Source: Hemileia vastatrix (Eukaryota; Basidiomycota; Pucciniomycetes; Pucciniales; Zaghouaniaceae). Taken from it: a stretch of 64,000 nt of DNA. Positions 23,482 through 34,428 of the stretch are shown here, one piece after another. The translations under genes and the position numbers were made by a program. The first letter of the stretch is position 1, and each line of letters opens with the position of its first letter. Where the stretch lies: contig JASXTE010000008.1 in NCBI GenBank assembly GCA_030280995.1, positions 14,173,712 to 14,237,711 on the forward strand, in the 5' to 3' direction. Under the pieces are notes generated by a model, which worked only from the letters and a program-made list of their open reading frames with translations, was not told where the DNA came from and made no database searches.

Positions 23482-24546
23482 CTATAACTTATTTTTTTTG
23501 TATTGTCTATAGTAGCCACACATTCCCAAGAAACTTTGTATTTCCCTTACAGAAGTTGGTGCTGTCACATTTTGGATAGCAGAAACTTTTCTTTGGTCTA
23601 CATATATTTGTAAGCCAGAAACTACATGACTTAGGACTCTCAGGGATTGAAAACCAAATTTACACTTTTTTAAGGATAGAGTAATGTTAATTTCATCCAT
23701 TTTCTGGAAGACTCTACCTAATTGTTGGATATGTTCATCAAAAGTTTTATAAAAAACTATGATGTCATCAATATAAACCATTAACCACCCTTCAATTATT
23801 TCCTGATGAAATGTGTTATGCATTAATTTTTGGAATACTTAAGGGGCATTTTTAGGGCCAAAAGGCATCCTAACATATTTATAAATTCCCATATGAGTTG
23901 CAATTAGCAAAAAAAATTGGGAAGATTTTTGAACAGGTATTTGATAATTAACTTTATTATTATCCAGATAGCTTAAGAATTTTGCACCTTGAAGGGTAGC
24001 ATGTATAGAGCCAATTCTGGGTAAAGGGTAAATATCATCCACAGTATAGGTATTCAATGCTCTATAATCTCCACAAATTCTAGCTTTATCTTTCTCATAG
24101 GAGATCAAAACTGGAGAGATGACACAATATTTAGGTGTAACATCCACTTTTTCAATAATATTAATACTTAATAAGGTTGAGATATTATCCTCAATATCTT
24201 TTCTCTTTGTGAAAGAAGCAGGATAACTTTTTTTCTTAAGGCTAGGAGGTATTTCATTTAAATTACAGGATAAAGAAATTTTCATTTAATCTTTAACAAA
24301 TCCTAACACATGGGAGCCATGAGGAAAAGCCATAGGGAGAGATATAATTAAGGCAACTATTGAATCCTTTTGATCACCAGTTAATTGATCACCAAATGAA
24401 GCTGTGTCTATTTCAGATAATAATACATCCATTTCTTCTGTTTTTCTACCCTTACATTGGATAAATGAATTAAAAGATTTTAATAAGGGTGTAGAATACT
24501 TTTTAGAGGAAGAAATTTTAAGCTTTCTTTTCCTATTCATGCCCAA
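23482..24546 (-). pseudogene. chromovirus reverse transcriptase (broken)
   Basis: Recognisable motifs in order: RICGDYRALN; YLDNNKVNYQI, carrying the first catalytic Asp; MPFGPKNAP, then a stop and VFQKLM; and MVYIDDIIVF, the YIDD active site. Next is the thumb-like KKCKFGFQSLRVLSHVVS and REIQSFLGMCGYYR. Stops at about 23838 and 24285 split it into three open stretches. It is the enzyme that copies element RNA into DNA. Confidence 0.85.
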
Positions 24547-24559
24547 GGTAAAAAATTAT

Positions 24560-24991
24560 TTTCAGGATCTAATTTTATGCCAAATATGGTTAAAAGGTCA
24601 TTTCCATAATAAACAAATTGCTTAAATTATCATTTTTCATTACAACAAATTCACAAATAGCTCTGACAAAACCACCATTATATTTAAAGAACACCGTGGT
24701 CTTGTATTTGCTAATGGGACATAAAACAGAACCATAGCCTTTCCATTTTTCAGATTTTATAGGTAACAATTTGCTTTGATAATCTTTGTCCACTAAAGCT
24801 AGTGCTCTCTCAGACACCACACTTCCTCCAGCACCAGAGTCAAGAATAACCTCAACATTTTAACCATTTACAATAACTGGTGCTTTCAAGGGTGATATTA
24901 AAATTGAACTGTCAGTAATATCTTTAATGATTTCAGCATTTTCTACAGAAGATAAATCAACATCACAATTTTCATACCAATTATCTAAAGA
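24560..24991 (-). pseudogene. chromovirus aspartic protease (broken)
   Basis: The active-site motif VILDSGAGGSVVS lies near 24850-24810, followed by an open stretch 24820-24590. A stop falls four codons before the motif. It would process Gag-Pol. Confidence 0.7.
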
Positions 24992-26096
24992 TTAGATATC
25001 TTTTTCTAAGACTTGAACTTCTTGAGAAGAATCATGGTCATAAGAGATATTACTATTACAGTCACTTGAGGAATTATCAGGATCAGCTTGAGTATTTTCA
25101 GATTCTTCAGTTTGTTCAATGAGATGAATTTTCTTGTTGCAAACATGTTCTTTCTTCCATGATTTGTTACATTTAAAACAAGTGTTTGTTGCATATTTCT
25201 TTGGTGCAACAGGGGCAAAGGGTTTACCAGTTCTGTCTGAAAGTTTTGTTGAAGTCTTCTGCTGGTCATGATAAGATTTTAAAGGATAATTCCTTGGTTC
25301 ATATCTATGTATAAGTAGAACTTCATTAAAGATATTAATAAAGGAATAATTTTCTCTTGCATGCTCAGTCCTTGCCACAATCAAATCTCTCAGATAATTT
25401 GGCAATTTATAGAGAATTTTGTCTCTCCAAATATCATAATCCATTTTTGGATCCATTGTTCTAAGAATTTTTGTCATTTTCATGAGTAAAACAATAGGCT
25501 TTTCAGGAGAGGAGGACGCATATTTAGAAGTCTCATATAATCTCTGTTGAGCAAGTCTGAATATTGAACCGAAAAATTCATTTTCAATCAATTTTTTCAC
25601 TCTTTCCAAGTATATTGTTGATTTTCCAATAAGACAGATTCATACCACATTAAGGCTACATTTTAAAATAAAGAAATTCATTTAGAAACAATCTCTTCAT
25701 CTTGAAATTTATAGGAATTTATTATATTCTCAATTCTTTGGACAAAGTGCTGCCAATCAGATGAATAGTCTGCATCAAAGGTGGGATACTGATCCAGTTT
25801 AGGCTAATTTATCTGGTTACTGGGATGGTCCACCTTTTGATTAGCTTATTTAAGATTAATATTTCTTGAAGTTTTGGCAGGTGTTCAGATATTTCATTAT
25901 TTACAGAAACAGCTGGTTCATGGCCATTAAAATATTTTTTGCTAGTTGCAAAAAGATTTCAAAGACTCATTGTCAGGTTGTTTAATGGCTGAAATAGGAG
26001 GAAGAAAGGAGCTGCTTTGTTCAGGCTCTTTTCCTTTATTTTTATTCAGCTTATGGGCAGCATTTTGATACACATAATAATGATTTACAGGTAAGG
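24992..26096 (-). pseudogene. chromovirus Gag, capsid and zinc-knuckle part (broken)
   Basis: The capsid-like part carries LIENEFFGSIFRLAQQRLYET and WRDKILYKLPNYLRDLI (25609-25350), followed by the RNA-binding zinc knuckle CFKCNKSWKKEHVC (near 25170) and an acidic tail ending at 24992. Upstream (26096-25610) the same protein continues in other frames with stops. The relic at 1-798 resembles this segment. Confidence 0.75.
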
Positions 26097-27491
26097 CTAA
26101 GAATTTTCCTCTAGGTCAGATAAATAGTTTTTTATCCGTGGAAGTTCAGACATTTGGTCATTGATTTTTTCAAGGGATAAGATATTTCTTTCTTCATAAA
26201 CCGAGTATTTGTTACTCAGAGCCTGGAAATTAATTTTCAGCTTTTTCAACTCATGGTGTATAGACTTATTTTCACTTTTTAATAAAGAATCCCCATCAAT
26301 AAGGGGTTTTAACTCATTTATAGTTTTTTGCAGATGAATATTTTTATCTGAAATAGCTCTATGATCACTTCTTATTTGTTTTTGTTGATTAAGAACAATA
26401 TTCAAAGTTTCATTGATTTTAAAATAAGCTGTATCTTGTACAGAAGAACTAACTTTACAATGTAAGTGCAAATTATTTAATCTTTTACTTTCATTTTCTA
26501 ATACATATTTCAAAATTTTGTCTTTTACAACATTAAAATCAAGAGAATCTTTCAATATCTCCTCAGAAGTTTTCTCAAGCAAGGCATAGACTTCAGGGGA
26601 AACAGAATAATTTTTAATTGAAAGAGAAGTATTAAGTAAAGAAGTTGAAGTTAAATGTAAAGGCTCATCAAATGATAATTTACTAATTACATCATTAGGG
26701 CTACTCATAACAGGAATTTTTCTTTTAGTAGGTTTAACAGTTCTTTCACAATTTTCAACAAGATTACCTATGGAGGAAGATTTATTACTATACATACCAA
26801 CATGTTTATAAAAACAGATTACTTACCATGGAAAGGGAGGAAATTTCCCCTGTGCCTTCTTTCTTCTGCCTCCCTGATAAAGATGGGCCTGAGGAGATTG
26901 ATGGTAAGTTTTTGTCCTGTATGGGCCAGGGTGTTTAGTTGCTGGTGGCTGTACATTCTTCTGGTAATGGTTCATCAGGTAGTCCCATTTCCATTGTTCC
27001 ACTTGTAGATAGTTTTGATTTTGAGGGAAAGATCTGGGTACCTGATGGGGCTGAGGCTGAGTCTGAGTCTGAGTGGCTGGTAAAGAAGGAGGCTGAACCT
27101 GTTTGTGGCTTAAATTCTCCTGCATCTGGTCCCAGAGGGTTTCTACTTTTGTCTTGTATCTCATGTTTTCTGGTCTCAGCTCTTTTATATGACTGGACAG
27201 ATTGTTTACTTGCCTCACCACAGGGATATTTTTTATTTTTATGCCCTTTAGAAGATTTTCCTGACTGTTTTGAGGCTTCACTTCTTTCAGAGTTATTGGG
27301 GGAGGGGGTTATCCACTCCTCCTTAAATTTTTATGTCCTGAAGAGTTTGAAGGTTTTTTGTCAGCTGAAGAATTTTTGTAAGTTGATTTTGAAGAAGCTA
27401 CAGATTCATTATCAACATCCAAATCAATTTCATCAACATGAAGATTATCCATGCTGCTTGTTGAGCTGCTGAACATAAAAACTTTGAACAA
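26097..27491 (-). pseudogene. chromovirus Gag N-terminal region with long coiled coil
   Basis: One frame runs from 27491 to 26097 with only two stops (27309-27311 and 26823-26825). In order: an acidic, serine-rich start (MDNLHVDEIDLDVDNESV), a basic segment, a Q- and P-rich stretch (TQTQTQPQPHQVP), then from 26795 about 230 residues of predicted helix rich in L, K, E and N (such as LQKTINELKPLIDGDSL). The long coil ahead of the capsid is not a standard Ty3 Gag feature, but the relic at 7143-8442 appears to share it. Confidence 0.65.
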
Positions 27492-28180
27492 AAATTAATT
27501 GCATATAGTCAATGATTTAAATTTATATTTTTTCAAAATAATTAAAAAAATTTCAAATTATTTAAAAATATAAATATAAATTTTTATTCAGTTTATAATT
27601 CAACTAACAATAATAATGTAATACAACAATATGTATTTCCAAATTATATTTTTAAAAAATAAACAATAATTATTTTGGGACCAGCCATAAAAAGGTTTAA
27701 GAAATCAACCAAAAATAAGTAATACCAAATAATATATTGGTAATATTGGGACTAAGCACTGAGTACTATTATGGTCAACCAATAGTATCAAAATTTAATA
27801 AAAAAAATTAATTTAATAATTCTTCTAAGAAAATAATGATCTTCTATTACTTAGAGAATAACTCTATTATGGTCAACTAGGAAAAAAATTTATTGTAAAA
27901 AATATGGATCACTTACACTCAGTTACTCAGAAAAAAAGCCAAGGAACTGTTATTGCAAGAAAAATTCAATATTAGAGTTGATAGGTGCAAAGGTTTGCTT
28001 ACTATAGTGATCAAAAACTCATCTTAAAGTATATATGAATATAATATTATATAAACCAAATATGTCGAACCCAAGTTCAAAACATGGTTGCGGCGAAAAT
28101 TGAGTTTTTGCATGAGGTGGTCTATGCGTCAAGTTGCTTGTCCAAAAAAAGTGTTGTTGTTGTTTGGAAAGGCCCCCAGT
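27492..28180 (-). other. chromovirus leader
   Basis: AT-rich untranslated leader between the 5' LTR and gag. The primer-binding site starts TGGGGGCC at 28178, two bases inside the LTR; I cannot assign the primer tRNA. Confidence 0.55.
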
Positions 28181-29465
28181 TGTTGGCCAGTTTTCCAGAA
28201 GAAGGAGAAGAAGAAGAGAGGAAAATGGAGAAGAAAGGAGAAGGACAATAATTTAAAGGAAATAATAAAAAAACAAAAGAATAAGGGGAATTGTTTAAAG
28301 GAAGTGCAACAACAACTTTTGGAGATTTGATAAGACAATTTACAGTGGCTTAACAGGGATTTTGATTCAGTAAGGATTTTTTCTGCTCTGCTTAAATATC
28401 AACTACGGACTACTAAAAATCTTAAAGCAACCTTTAATTTATTTAATATAGCAATTAAAAGGGAGACAAGTGCCACAAATAATTAATATAAAAATGTATT
28501 GTAAAAGAATAATATAATAATGTAAGTGATGGGGCTAAAGGGGATTACCCAAGGCCTTTTTAAAGGAAAGGGGACCTCTGAAGTGCCACAAATGAGTATA
28601 TACAAAATAGTAATAAGGTGAAACAAGAATATAAAAGAATGTGACTAAAAAATAGATATTAAGAGAAAAACATAAAACAATTAACTAAACCCATGAGTAA
28701 GTAACTATTTTTCTCACCATATTTTACCAAAACAGTTAATTAAAATAATGAGTAACTAAGTAAGTCTGAAACATAAGTTCTTTGAGTAAAATAATCCAAA
28801 ACAGGCATTAAAGTGAGATGTAAGTGTTTTAATTGAAACAAAAAAAAATTAGTTTGACGCAAAAATTCATGTAATCAATTTAACCTAGTATAAAGCAGAA
28901 TTAATTAATTGTTTTAACTATTTAATTAATTCAATAACTAGTTTTAATGAAACAAATAATTAATTTAATGATATTGCTAATTTAAAGTGAGAGTTTGAAT
29001 ACCCTTTTATCAAATAAGTGTTTTAACTTATTTAATAATTTTTCTGACACAATTTAGGGTCAAAAAAGCGCCCAATATTTATGGATAATAACATATTAAG
29101 AGTTTTATTTAATATATAAATTTTACTAATTAAATTTTAATTACATTATAAGTTAATTTTATCATTACACTTATAATATATATTTTGAATAATTAATTAT
29201 TAATTTATAAATATTAAATACATAAAAATGTGCCATGATTTTATAGAATATAATATATATTATGTTTTATGTAAGTATATAAATAATTTACTTAATAATG
29301 AAATTAATATAATAATTATTTTACTTATTTATAAAATATTTATATAATTTCATTACCCAATAAAATATTTTATTTTAAATACATAATACATAATTTTATT
29401 CCCACTTATGGTTCCAATAAAGTATTATAACAATTTACTGGGCTCCTGAGAATGCCTGGCTGACA
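28181..29465 (-). repeat. 5' LTR of the chromovirus
   Basis: 1285 bp, TGTCAGCCAGGC...GGCCAACA on the minus strand. The TATA box seen in the 3' LTR is changed here to CCTTTAAAAAGG. Confidence 0.9.
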
Positions 29466-29783
29466 TATTAGATAGAGTGCTTCAAGAGGGAGTGACTGAG
29501 AATACAAAGGCTTTCTTAGAATTGATCTAGCTGGTAGCTTGATTGCTTATATTAAATTCTTTTTTTCTTTTTTTCTTTAAAAAGACCTCTATAAGTTATT
29601 CTACTTTCTCCTCCATGGTAAAAATAAATAACTACACTTACAATTCGTGCTTACACTGTCTTTAAATATTAGAGTGGAAGGCGCTTTCTTTTTAAAATTG
29701 GATTTAGAAAGGAGAATCAACCCATCTCATAATTGTGTCGATAGCTTAGTATTATTGAAATTTTTTCTTTCTACGACCGTCTT
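29466..29783. other. unidentified DNA inserted in H2, right part
   Basis: Continues the foreign DNA of 14656-15549 and 19929-20012. No gene seen. It ends at about 29783, where Harbinger H2 sequence resumes. Confidence 0.4.
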
Positions 29784-30182
29784 TGATTTCTCAGCTGAGC
29801 AGGGGAAAGAGGGAGTATTAGGATTTGAAGAAAAAGAGGGGCAAATCTGCCTTTGCAAAGAGCTATGACAAGGAGGCATGTTAAGATAATTGACTATAAA
29901 AAGTAGAAGAAAAAACAGATGAGATGGGGAGGGGTTCTGAAGGGTTAGAGTGAATAGACAGAATGAGAGTGTACAGCAAGGTAGTGAGTCTGGCATATCC
30001 AGAAATTTGTCCATAATGTCATTATGAAAAATTGAGGTTGAAAATGTCAGATAAGAGGTGAAAATTGACACATAGAAGGTCTAGTAACTAAATTATTAAA
30101 AAAATTGCAGAAGATAATTGGGATATAATGATTTTTATCTGAAATTAACATAATTGTGGATCCCTTAACATTGATACATCCT
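29784..30182 (-). other. right end of Harbinger H2 (SANT-gene upstream region and terminus)
   Basis: On the minus strand it aligns with H1 802-1200, sharing blocks such as GAAATTTCTGGATATGCCAG (here) against the equivalent H1 stretch, and GCTCAGCTGAGAAAT at the inner edge. It ends in the terminal AGGATGTATCAATGTT. Confidence 0.7.
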
Positions 30183-30185
30183 ATT

Positions 30186-30450
30186 TTTTATTTAAAGTAG
30201 AATTTCATCAGTAAATCTCTTTTTAAATATTAAATGATTTGGAAAAACTAAGAAAAAAAAGGACCAAGGGTCCTGTTTAAAAGAATCAATTAATCAGTTT
30301 TTATTATTTGTATTATTATCTTCAAGGATTTTAAATTTTGATTGTCTATTGACAGATCTTTACTAAGAACAATTTATATTTAATTAGTCTTAAAATTTTT
30401 GATTCTTAAATCTCAATTTTTATATAAATGGGCTTCTTTTTCTGACACCA
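30186..30450 (-). other. possible leader and primer-binding site of the oldest Ty3 relic
   Basis: On the minus strand TGGTGTCAGAAAAAGAAGCCC (30450-30430) starts with TGGTGTCAGA, typical of a gypsy primer-binding site directly after the LTR. It lies upstream of the gag relic at 8442 once H2 is removed. Inferred. Confidence 0.35.
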
Positions 30451-31313
30451 CTATATGTAGTGACACAACCCTTTATAGTTAATCCAAATATATTTATAGG
30501 GATTTTATGTACTTTAGCCTTTATTCAATTTTCACTTACTGGAAGATAAAACAGCAGAATTTTTGAGAAAATATTCCCAATTGTAAGGCTTAGTTTAAAT
30601 ACAGGGAGGAGAATAGCTTTATTGGTCATTAGTCTAGATGATCTTAATGGCACAGTACTTATAGTGTTGTCCGAATTCAATTAAGTATTAAAATTTAATT
30701 CAATATAATGGTCTCAGTAAGTTAATCTCATTTATTATAAATGGTATTCAGCTTACAGTTGGTTGAAAAATATAACTAATGATTTAAAAAAATATTTAAA
30801 TACTTTCACAGTACAAATGAATATATAATTTAATGAATGTTATGGTTATCTAATTTTAATGTGATGTAAAAGAATGTAGAAAAAATCCCAGAAGCCTCCT
30901 CCTTTCATACCCATAAAACCCCCATGTTTCCCCCTTTAAAAACCAATCTTTACATGGCCAATGATGCACCAATCTAGAAGTTACACATGCCTATCAACTG
31001 TTAGGATTTTTTTTAGAGGTGAGGAGGAGGAGCCCTGTGTGCTTTATGCATTTTGGGAGGAAGAAGAGGGGATATTGCATAAGGGTGTTATATGGGGCAA
31101 GAACTGTGTAGTGCTCCTCATTGGACAACTTATATAGTAATCCAGTTACTTCTTAGTCTCACTGCTGTATCAGCATCTTCAGTCCTGTCTCATGGTTGGC
31201 AACCCCAACATAGTCAGTCTAGTTAGTCTCACGTCTTAGTAGAATAGTTAGCCCCTTCCCAGGCTAGTTTTAGAACTAGTAGCAGTCCACCTTCTTAAGT
31301 CTTAACATCAACA
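30451..31313 (-). repeat. possible 5' LTR of the oldest Ty3 relic
   Basis: Bounded by the primer-site candidate at 30450 and, at the other end, a TGTTGATGTTAAGAC start read on the minus strand from 31313. It contains a TATA-like CTATATAAG near 31130. The partner LTR would be outside the window, so this cannot be confirmed. Confidence 0.25.
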
Positions 31314-31689
31314 CAATGATCATCCAATGACAAATGAAGAATCATATCACACACCAAAATACAAGAATAAAATGATTCAATCCATCAATATAAGGTAATA
31401 ATCCAACAAGAGAGTATATGCATGAAATTCTTAATATAAAAGATTAAATGAAGAAAGAAAGGACCTAAAAATATTGTCTAATTAAGTGAGATAAACATTG
31501 TAAATTAAGACATTAATTATAACAATTTTATATATGAAATGCCCATTTAAAAACAACCAATATAGCATGAGAAACTATTGAGAAACCCAAAATAAGATGT
31601 GAAGTGTGGTGTGACTGAATGCAGACTCTTTGGAACTTCTTGAATGGGTAAATCATTGAATAAATAGGTGATTTTAAGCATGTGTGTAA

Positions 31690-33215
31690 AATCTGGGTAC
31701 CAATCATGATGTCATTAATGAAGTTATTGCATATAATCAAGTCAATGCAATGCACTAATAATGATATTAGGACATTAAATAAGTGCCTCTTTTCTATTTT
31801 AGCCTGTTTAAATATATGGAGCATGCACTGAGGAATAGTTTTAGTGTGATATTACTAACTTTTTTAATAATGAAGCTATGCACCTGGGATAAATGCAGGC
31901 TGCATAAGGCCATTACACATAAGCCATTTCTAGCATAAAAACAACAGTTTTTAGAAGTGTTATTTTTGGACATTTAAGTAGCCAAATAAATTCCACTAAA
32001 TAAGCTAAAATTATCAGTCAAAGCACATTTTAATATTATTAAATTTATGGTGCATATATTAAACTTTTAAGTGATTTAAAGCACATTTATCCATTATTTC
32101 ACTATAATAATGAAAACCAGATTTATGGAAACATAAAAGTTATGTTACCTTACGTCTAAGGCTTTTAAGATTACCCTAACATATTCCAGCCTAATATTAA
32201 GTACATAATACCTATTAAAGGTGGGTATATGCATGTATTTAATGTATTCTAATGGCATATATTCTATTAAATGACTTATTTAACTAATGTGTAAATATTG
32301 TATACCCTCACTTATTGTCCTCATGTGTAACACATGTGTTTAGCATATTTTATATGCTTTTTTTTCAGTCCTGAGAATATCCAGGCTGAAAAAATCAATC
32401 ATGTTTCATGGTGTGTTTGTGTGGTAGTTTTCAAATGAAACATGCCAGGCATGTTTGGTAAGGCTTTAGACCCACTATTTAGTGCATTCAGGAAATTTTA
32501 GGTGTGATTGTGAATTTTGGGCATTGATCTTGATGTTCATGCAATAATTAGTTCATACAATGAAGTCAGTGCATGAGTAATGCAATTAGGACATTAAATA
32601 GGCACTTCTTTCCTATTTTTGAGTGATTAGACATATAGTGCATATACTTTAGTGGGTAATAAGTGTGAAATTACTAAAATTTTAATTAATCGAGATATGC
32701 ATGTGTGACAAATGCAGGCAACACAAGGCCAATACACATAAGCCACTTTTTAGCATAAAGACATCAATTTTTAAAAGTCTTATTTTAAGACTAAAAAGTA
32801 TTCAAATCAACTGTTCTAAATAAGGCAAATTAATTTGTTCAAGAAAATTTTGAATACTATTAAAATTTAAAGGGCATATATCCAGCTTTTAAGTGATTTA
32901 AAGTGAATTTATCAATTATTTCACTATAATAATAAAAAGACAGCTTAAGACCACTTATTAAATTATGTACCCTTCATTCCAAGGTACTTTATACTACCTT
33001 TATTATTCCCACTTAATAATAAGTACATAAGACTTATAAAAGGTGGCTATATGCATGTATAAAAGTATTTATTTGGCATATACTGTAGTATATGACTTAT
33101 TTCACTTATTTATATTTATTTTATATACTTAAAAGCTCTCCACATTGCTATTGCATGTGTCTAGTGTATTTCACATTCTTCATGTACTTATTCCTAGATA
33201 TAGCCAGGCTAAAAA
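31690..33215. repeat. two diverged tandem copies of an approximately 820-bp unit
   Basis: Copy 1 (about 31690-32390) and copy 2 (about 32512-33210) share blocks in the same order: GACATTAAATA, ACACATAAGCCA, TTTTAAGTGATTTAAAG, ATTTCACTATAATAAT, AAGTACATAA and a final ATCCAGGCTGA-like end. That end resembles the gypsy LTR end (GCCTGGCTGACA), so these may be old LTRs. No coding. Confidence 0.6.
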
Positions 33216-33380
33216 AGGGTATTTCTGTTGTGTATGGAGTGTTGGACTAGTTGTTGCTTCCTCAAAATATAAATTTTTGACATTATCAGTCATATTGAAA
33301 TTTTTCTTTTGAATTGTCAGTCTGTAAAAAGGACATCAATTCATACAGATTATGGGTTTGCACTGTTGAAAATCCTATTA

Positions 33381-33486
33381 CAAGGGGAAAAAAATTGTAA
33401 CCAGATTCTGAGTTCAGTTCATATACTGAATTGGCTCAATTCACTATGTGAACTGAACTCAACATCTGCTTACCATTTTTCCCCTG
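33381..33486. mobile_element. 106-bp foldback MITE
   Basis: CAAGGGGAAAAAAATTGTAACC at the left and its imperfect inverse ending CCCCTG at the right, with arms reaching GAGTTCAGTT. Related to 33921-34279. Confidence 0.65.
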
Positions 33487-33920
33487 TGCCATAATACTAG
33501 CTATAGGCCTTGAGCATGAGAGTTGGAGAAAAAATTAAGAGAAAACCCTTGTCCCTTTGAGAAATACCAGGTTAGATTAATTTGCTACAGAACATTTGGG
33601 ACTGTTTCAATACCACTTCTAAAAAACTTCTTGACTTCTTAATAAGTTAAGACAGTAGCGCAGATAGACTAGAACCAAAAAAAAACTTTAATGCAGAGAA
33701 TATCCACATCAGAAACAAGAGACAAAGTTTACTTGTTGTACAAAAAACAGAAATTTCACTTGATGCAGGTTGAAAACTATACCATAAAAACAGTTAAAAG
33801 AGTTGAGATAAAATGAAGAAATAACCTTGTAAAAAACACAGACAATTGTAGCAAAAAAAATTGGAAACAGAGTAAGAAACAGTGATATATCTACAAGATG
33901 GTTGTAAGAAAAGCACAGGA

Positions 33921-34279
33921 CAGGGGGAAATCCCTGAACTAGGTGTCTAGTTCAGTTTTTGGTTGTAGGGTATGACTCTGGGTCTGATTTGTGGAGTGAC
34001 CCTCTTTGACTCCACCTTATTTTTTTGCTTTTCTGACATTGGAACCTCCTTGGCTCATGTCCTCTCATTTTCATGGATTCATCCAAAAATTTTATTTGCA
34101 CCTCCTGTTCCCTTTTCTTACAACCATACCCATACCAGACCACCTTAATCCTCTTCCAAAGGCAAGAAATATGGTGGTTTCAAAAATTAGCATTCAATGG
34201 TTTGTCACAAAAATGTATCTATGAATGGAATAGGGTCACAAAACTGAACTAGAAATCTAGTTCACCATTTTTTCCCCTG
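33921..34279. mobile_element. 359-bp MITE with CAGGGG termini
   Basis: Inverted ends CAGGGGGAAATCCCTGAACTAG and CAGGGGAAAAAATGGTGAACTAG, both followed by TTCTAGTTCAGTTTT-type sequence. CAGGG tips suggest an hAT derivative, but I find no 8-bp duplication. Confidence 0.6.
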
Positions 34280-34428
34280 TATAGCTTCCCCAATCTGTTA
34301 TATTCAACATTTACCACATAACCCTAATAATCTTCCCAATTCCAGCTCTCCCCACCTCTGAGTGCTTCCACTCATGAAAATGCAGAACCCTGATCCAATG
34401 CATGCACCTTCATTAGAGCCAAAATAAC

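Larger units (their letters stand above)
20013..29465 (-). mobile_element. Ty3 chromovirus-type LTR retrotransposon (decayed)
   Basis: Two direct long terminal repeats (20013-21304 and 28181-29465) bound a minus-strand gag-pol. TATT occurs on both outer sides (20009-20012, 29466-29469), a 4-bp target duplication. The 5' LTR is the right copy. The primer site begins TGGGGGCC two bases inside it (around 28178), and a purine-rich AGAGTGAGGGAG (21316-21305) precedes the 3' LTR. Domain order is coil-rich Gag, zinc knuckle, protease, reverse transcriptase, RNase H, integrase, chromodomain. Many stops and frameshifts break every part. The two LTRs differ at scattered positions, so the insertion is not recent. 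Confidence 0.9.
8443..30182 (+). mobile_element. PIF/Harbinger element H2, expanded by nested insertions
   Basis: Left terminus AGGAGGTATCAATGTT at 8443; right terminus AGGATGTATCAATGTT read on the minus strand from 30182; ATT flanks both (8440-8442, 30183-30185). It has the most complete transposase relic (8843-9992), a Tet-like oxygenase relic (12290-12730), a dispersed repeat (12730-13360) and a converging SANT-like gene (from 14650 leftward). The SANT-gene upstream region ends abruptly at about 14655, and the matching missing piece, by comparison with H1 1203 back to 802, reappears at 29784-30182. So one element was split by about 15.1 kb of later DNA. The core without insertions would be about 6.6 kb. 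Confidence 0.7.

Noticed and set aside
26939..27472. 177-codon plus-strand open frame
   Set aside because: Lies opposite the chromovirus gag coding strand and has no domain pattern.
28088..28338. Open frames on both strands at the chromovirus LTR edge
   Set aside because: Inside the LTR; the K/E-rich product is only the AGAAGG purine tract translated.
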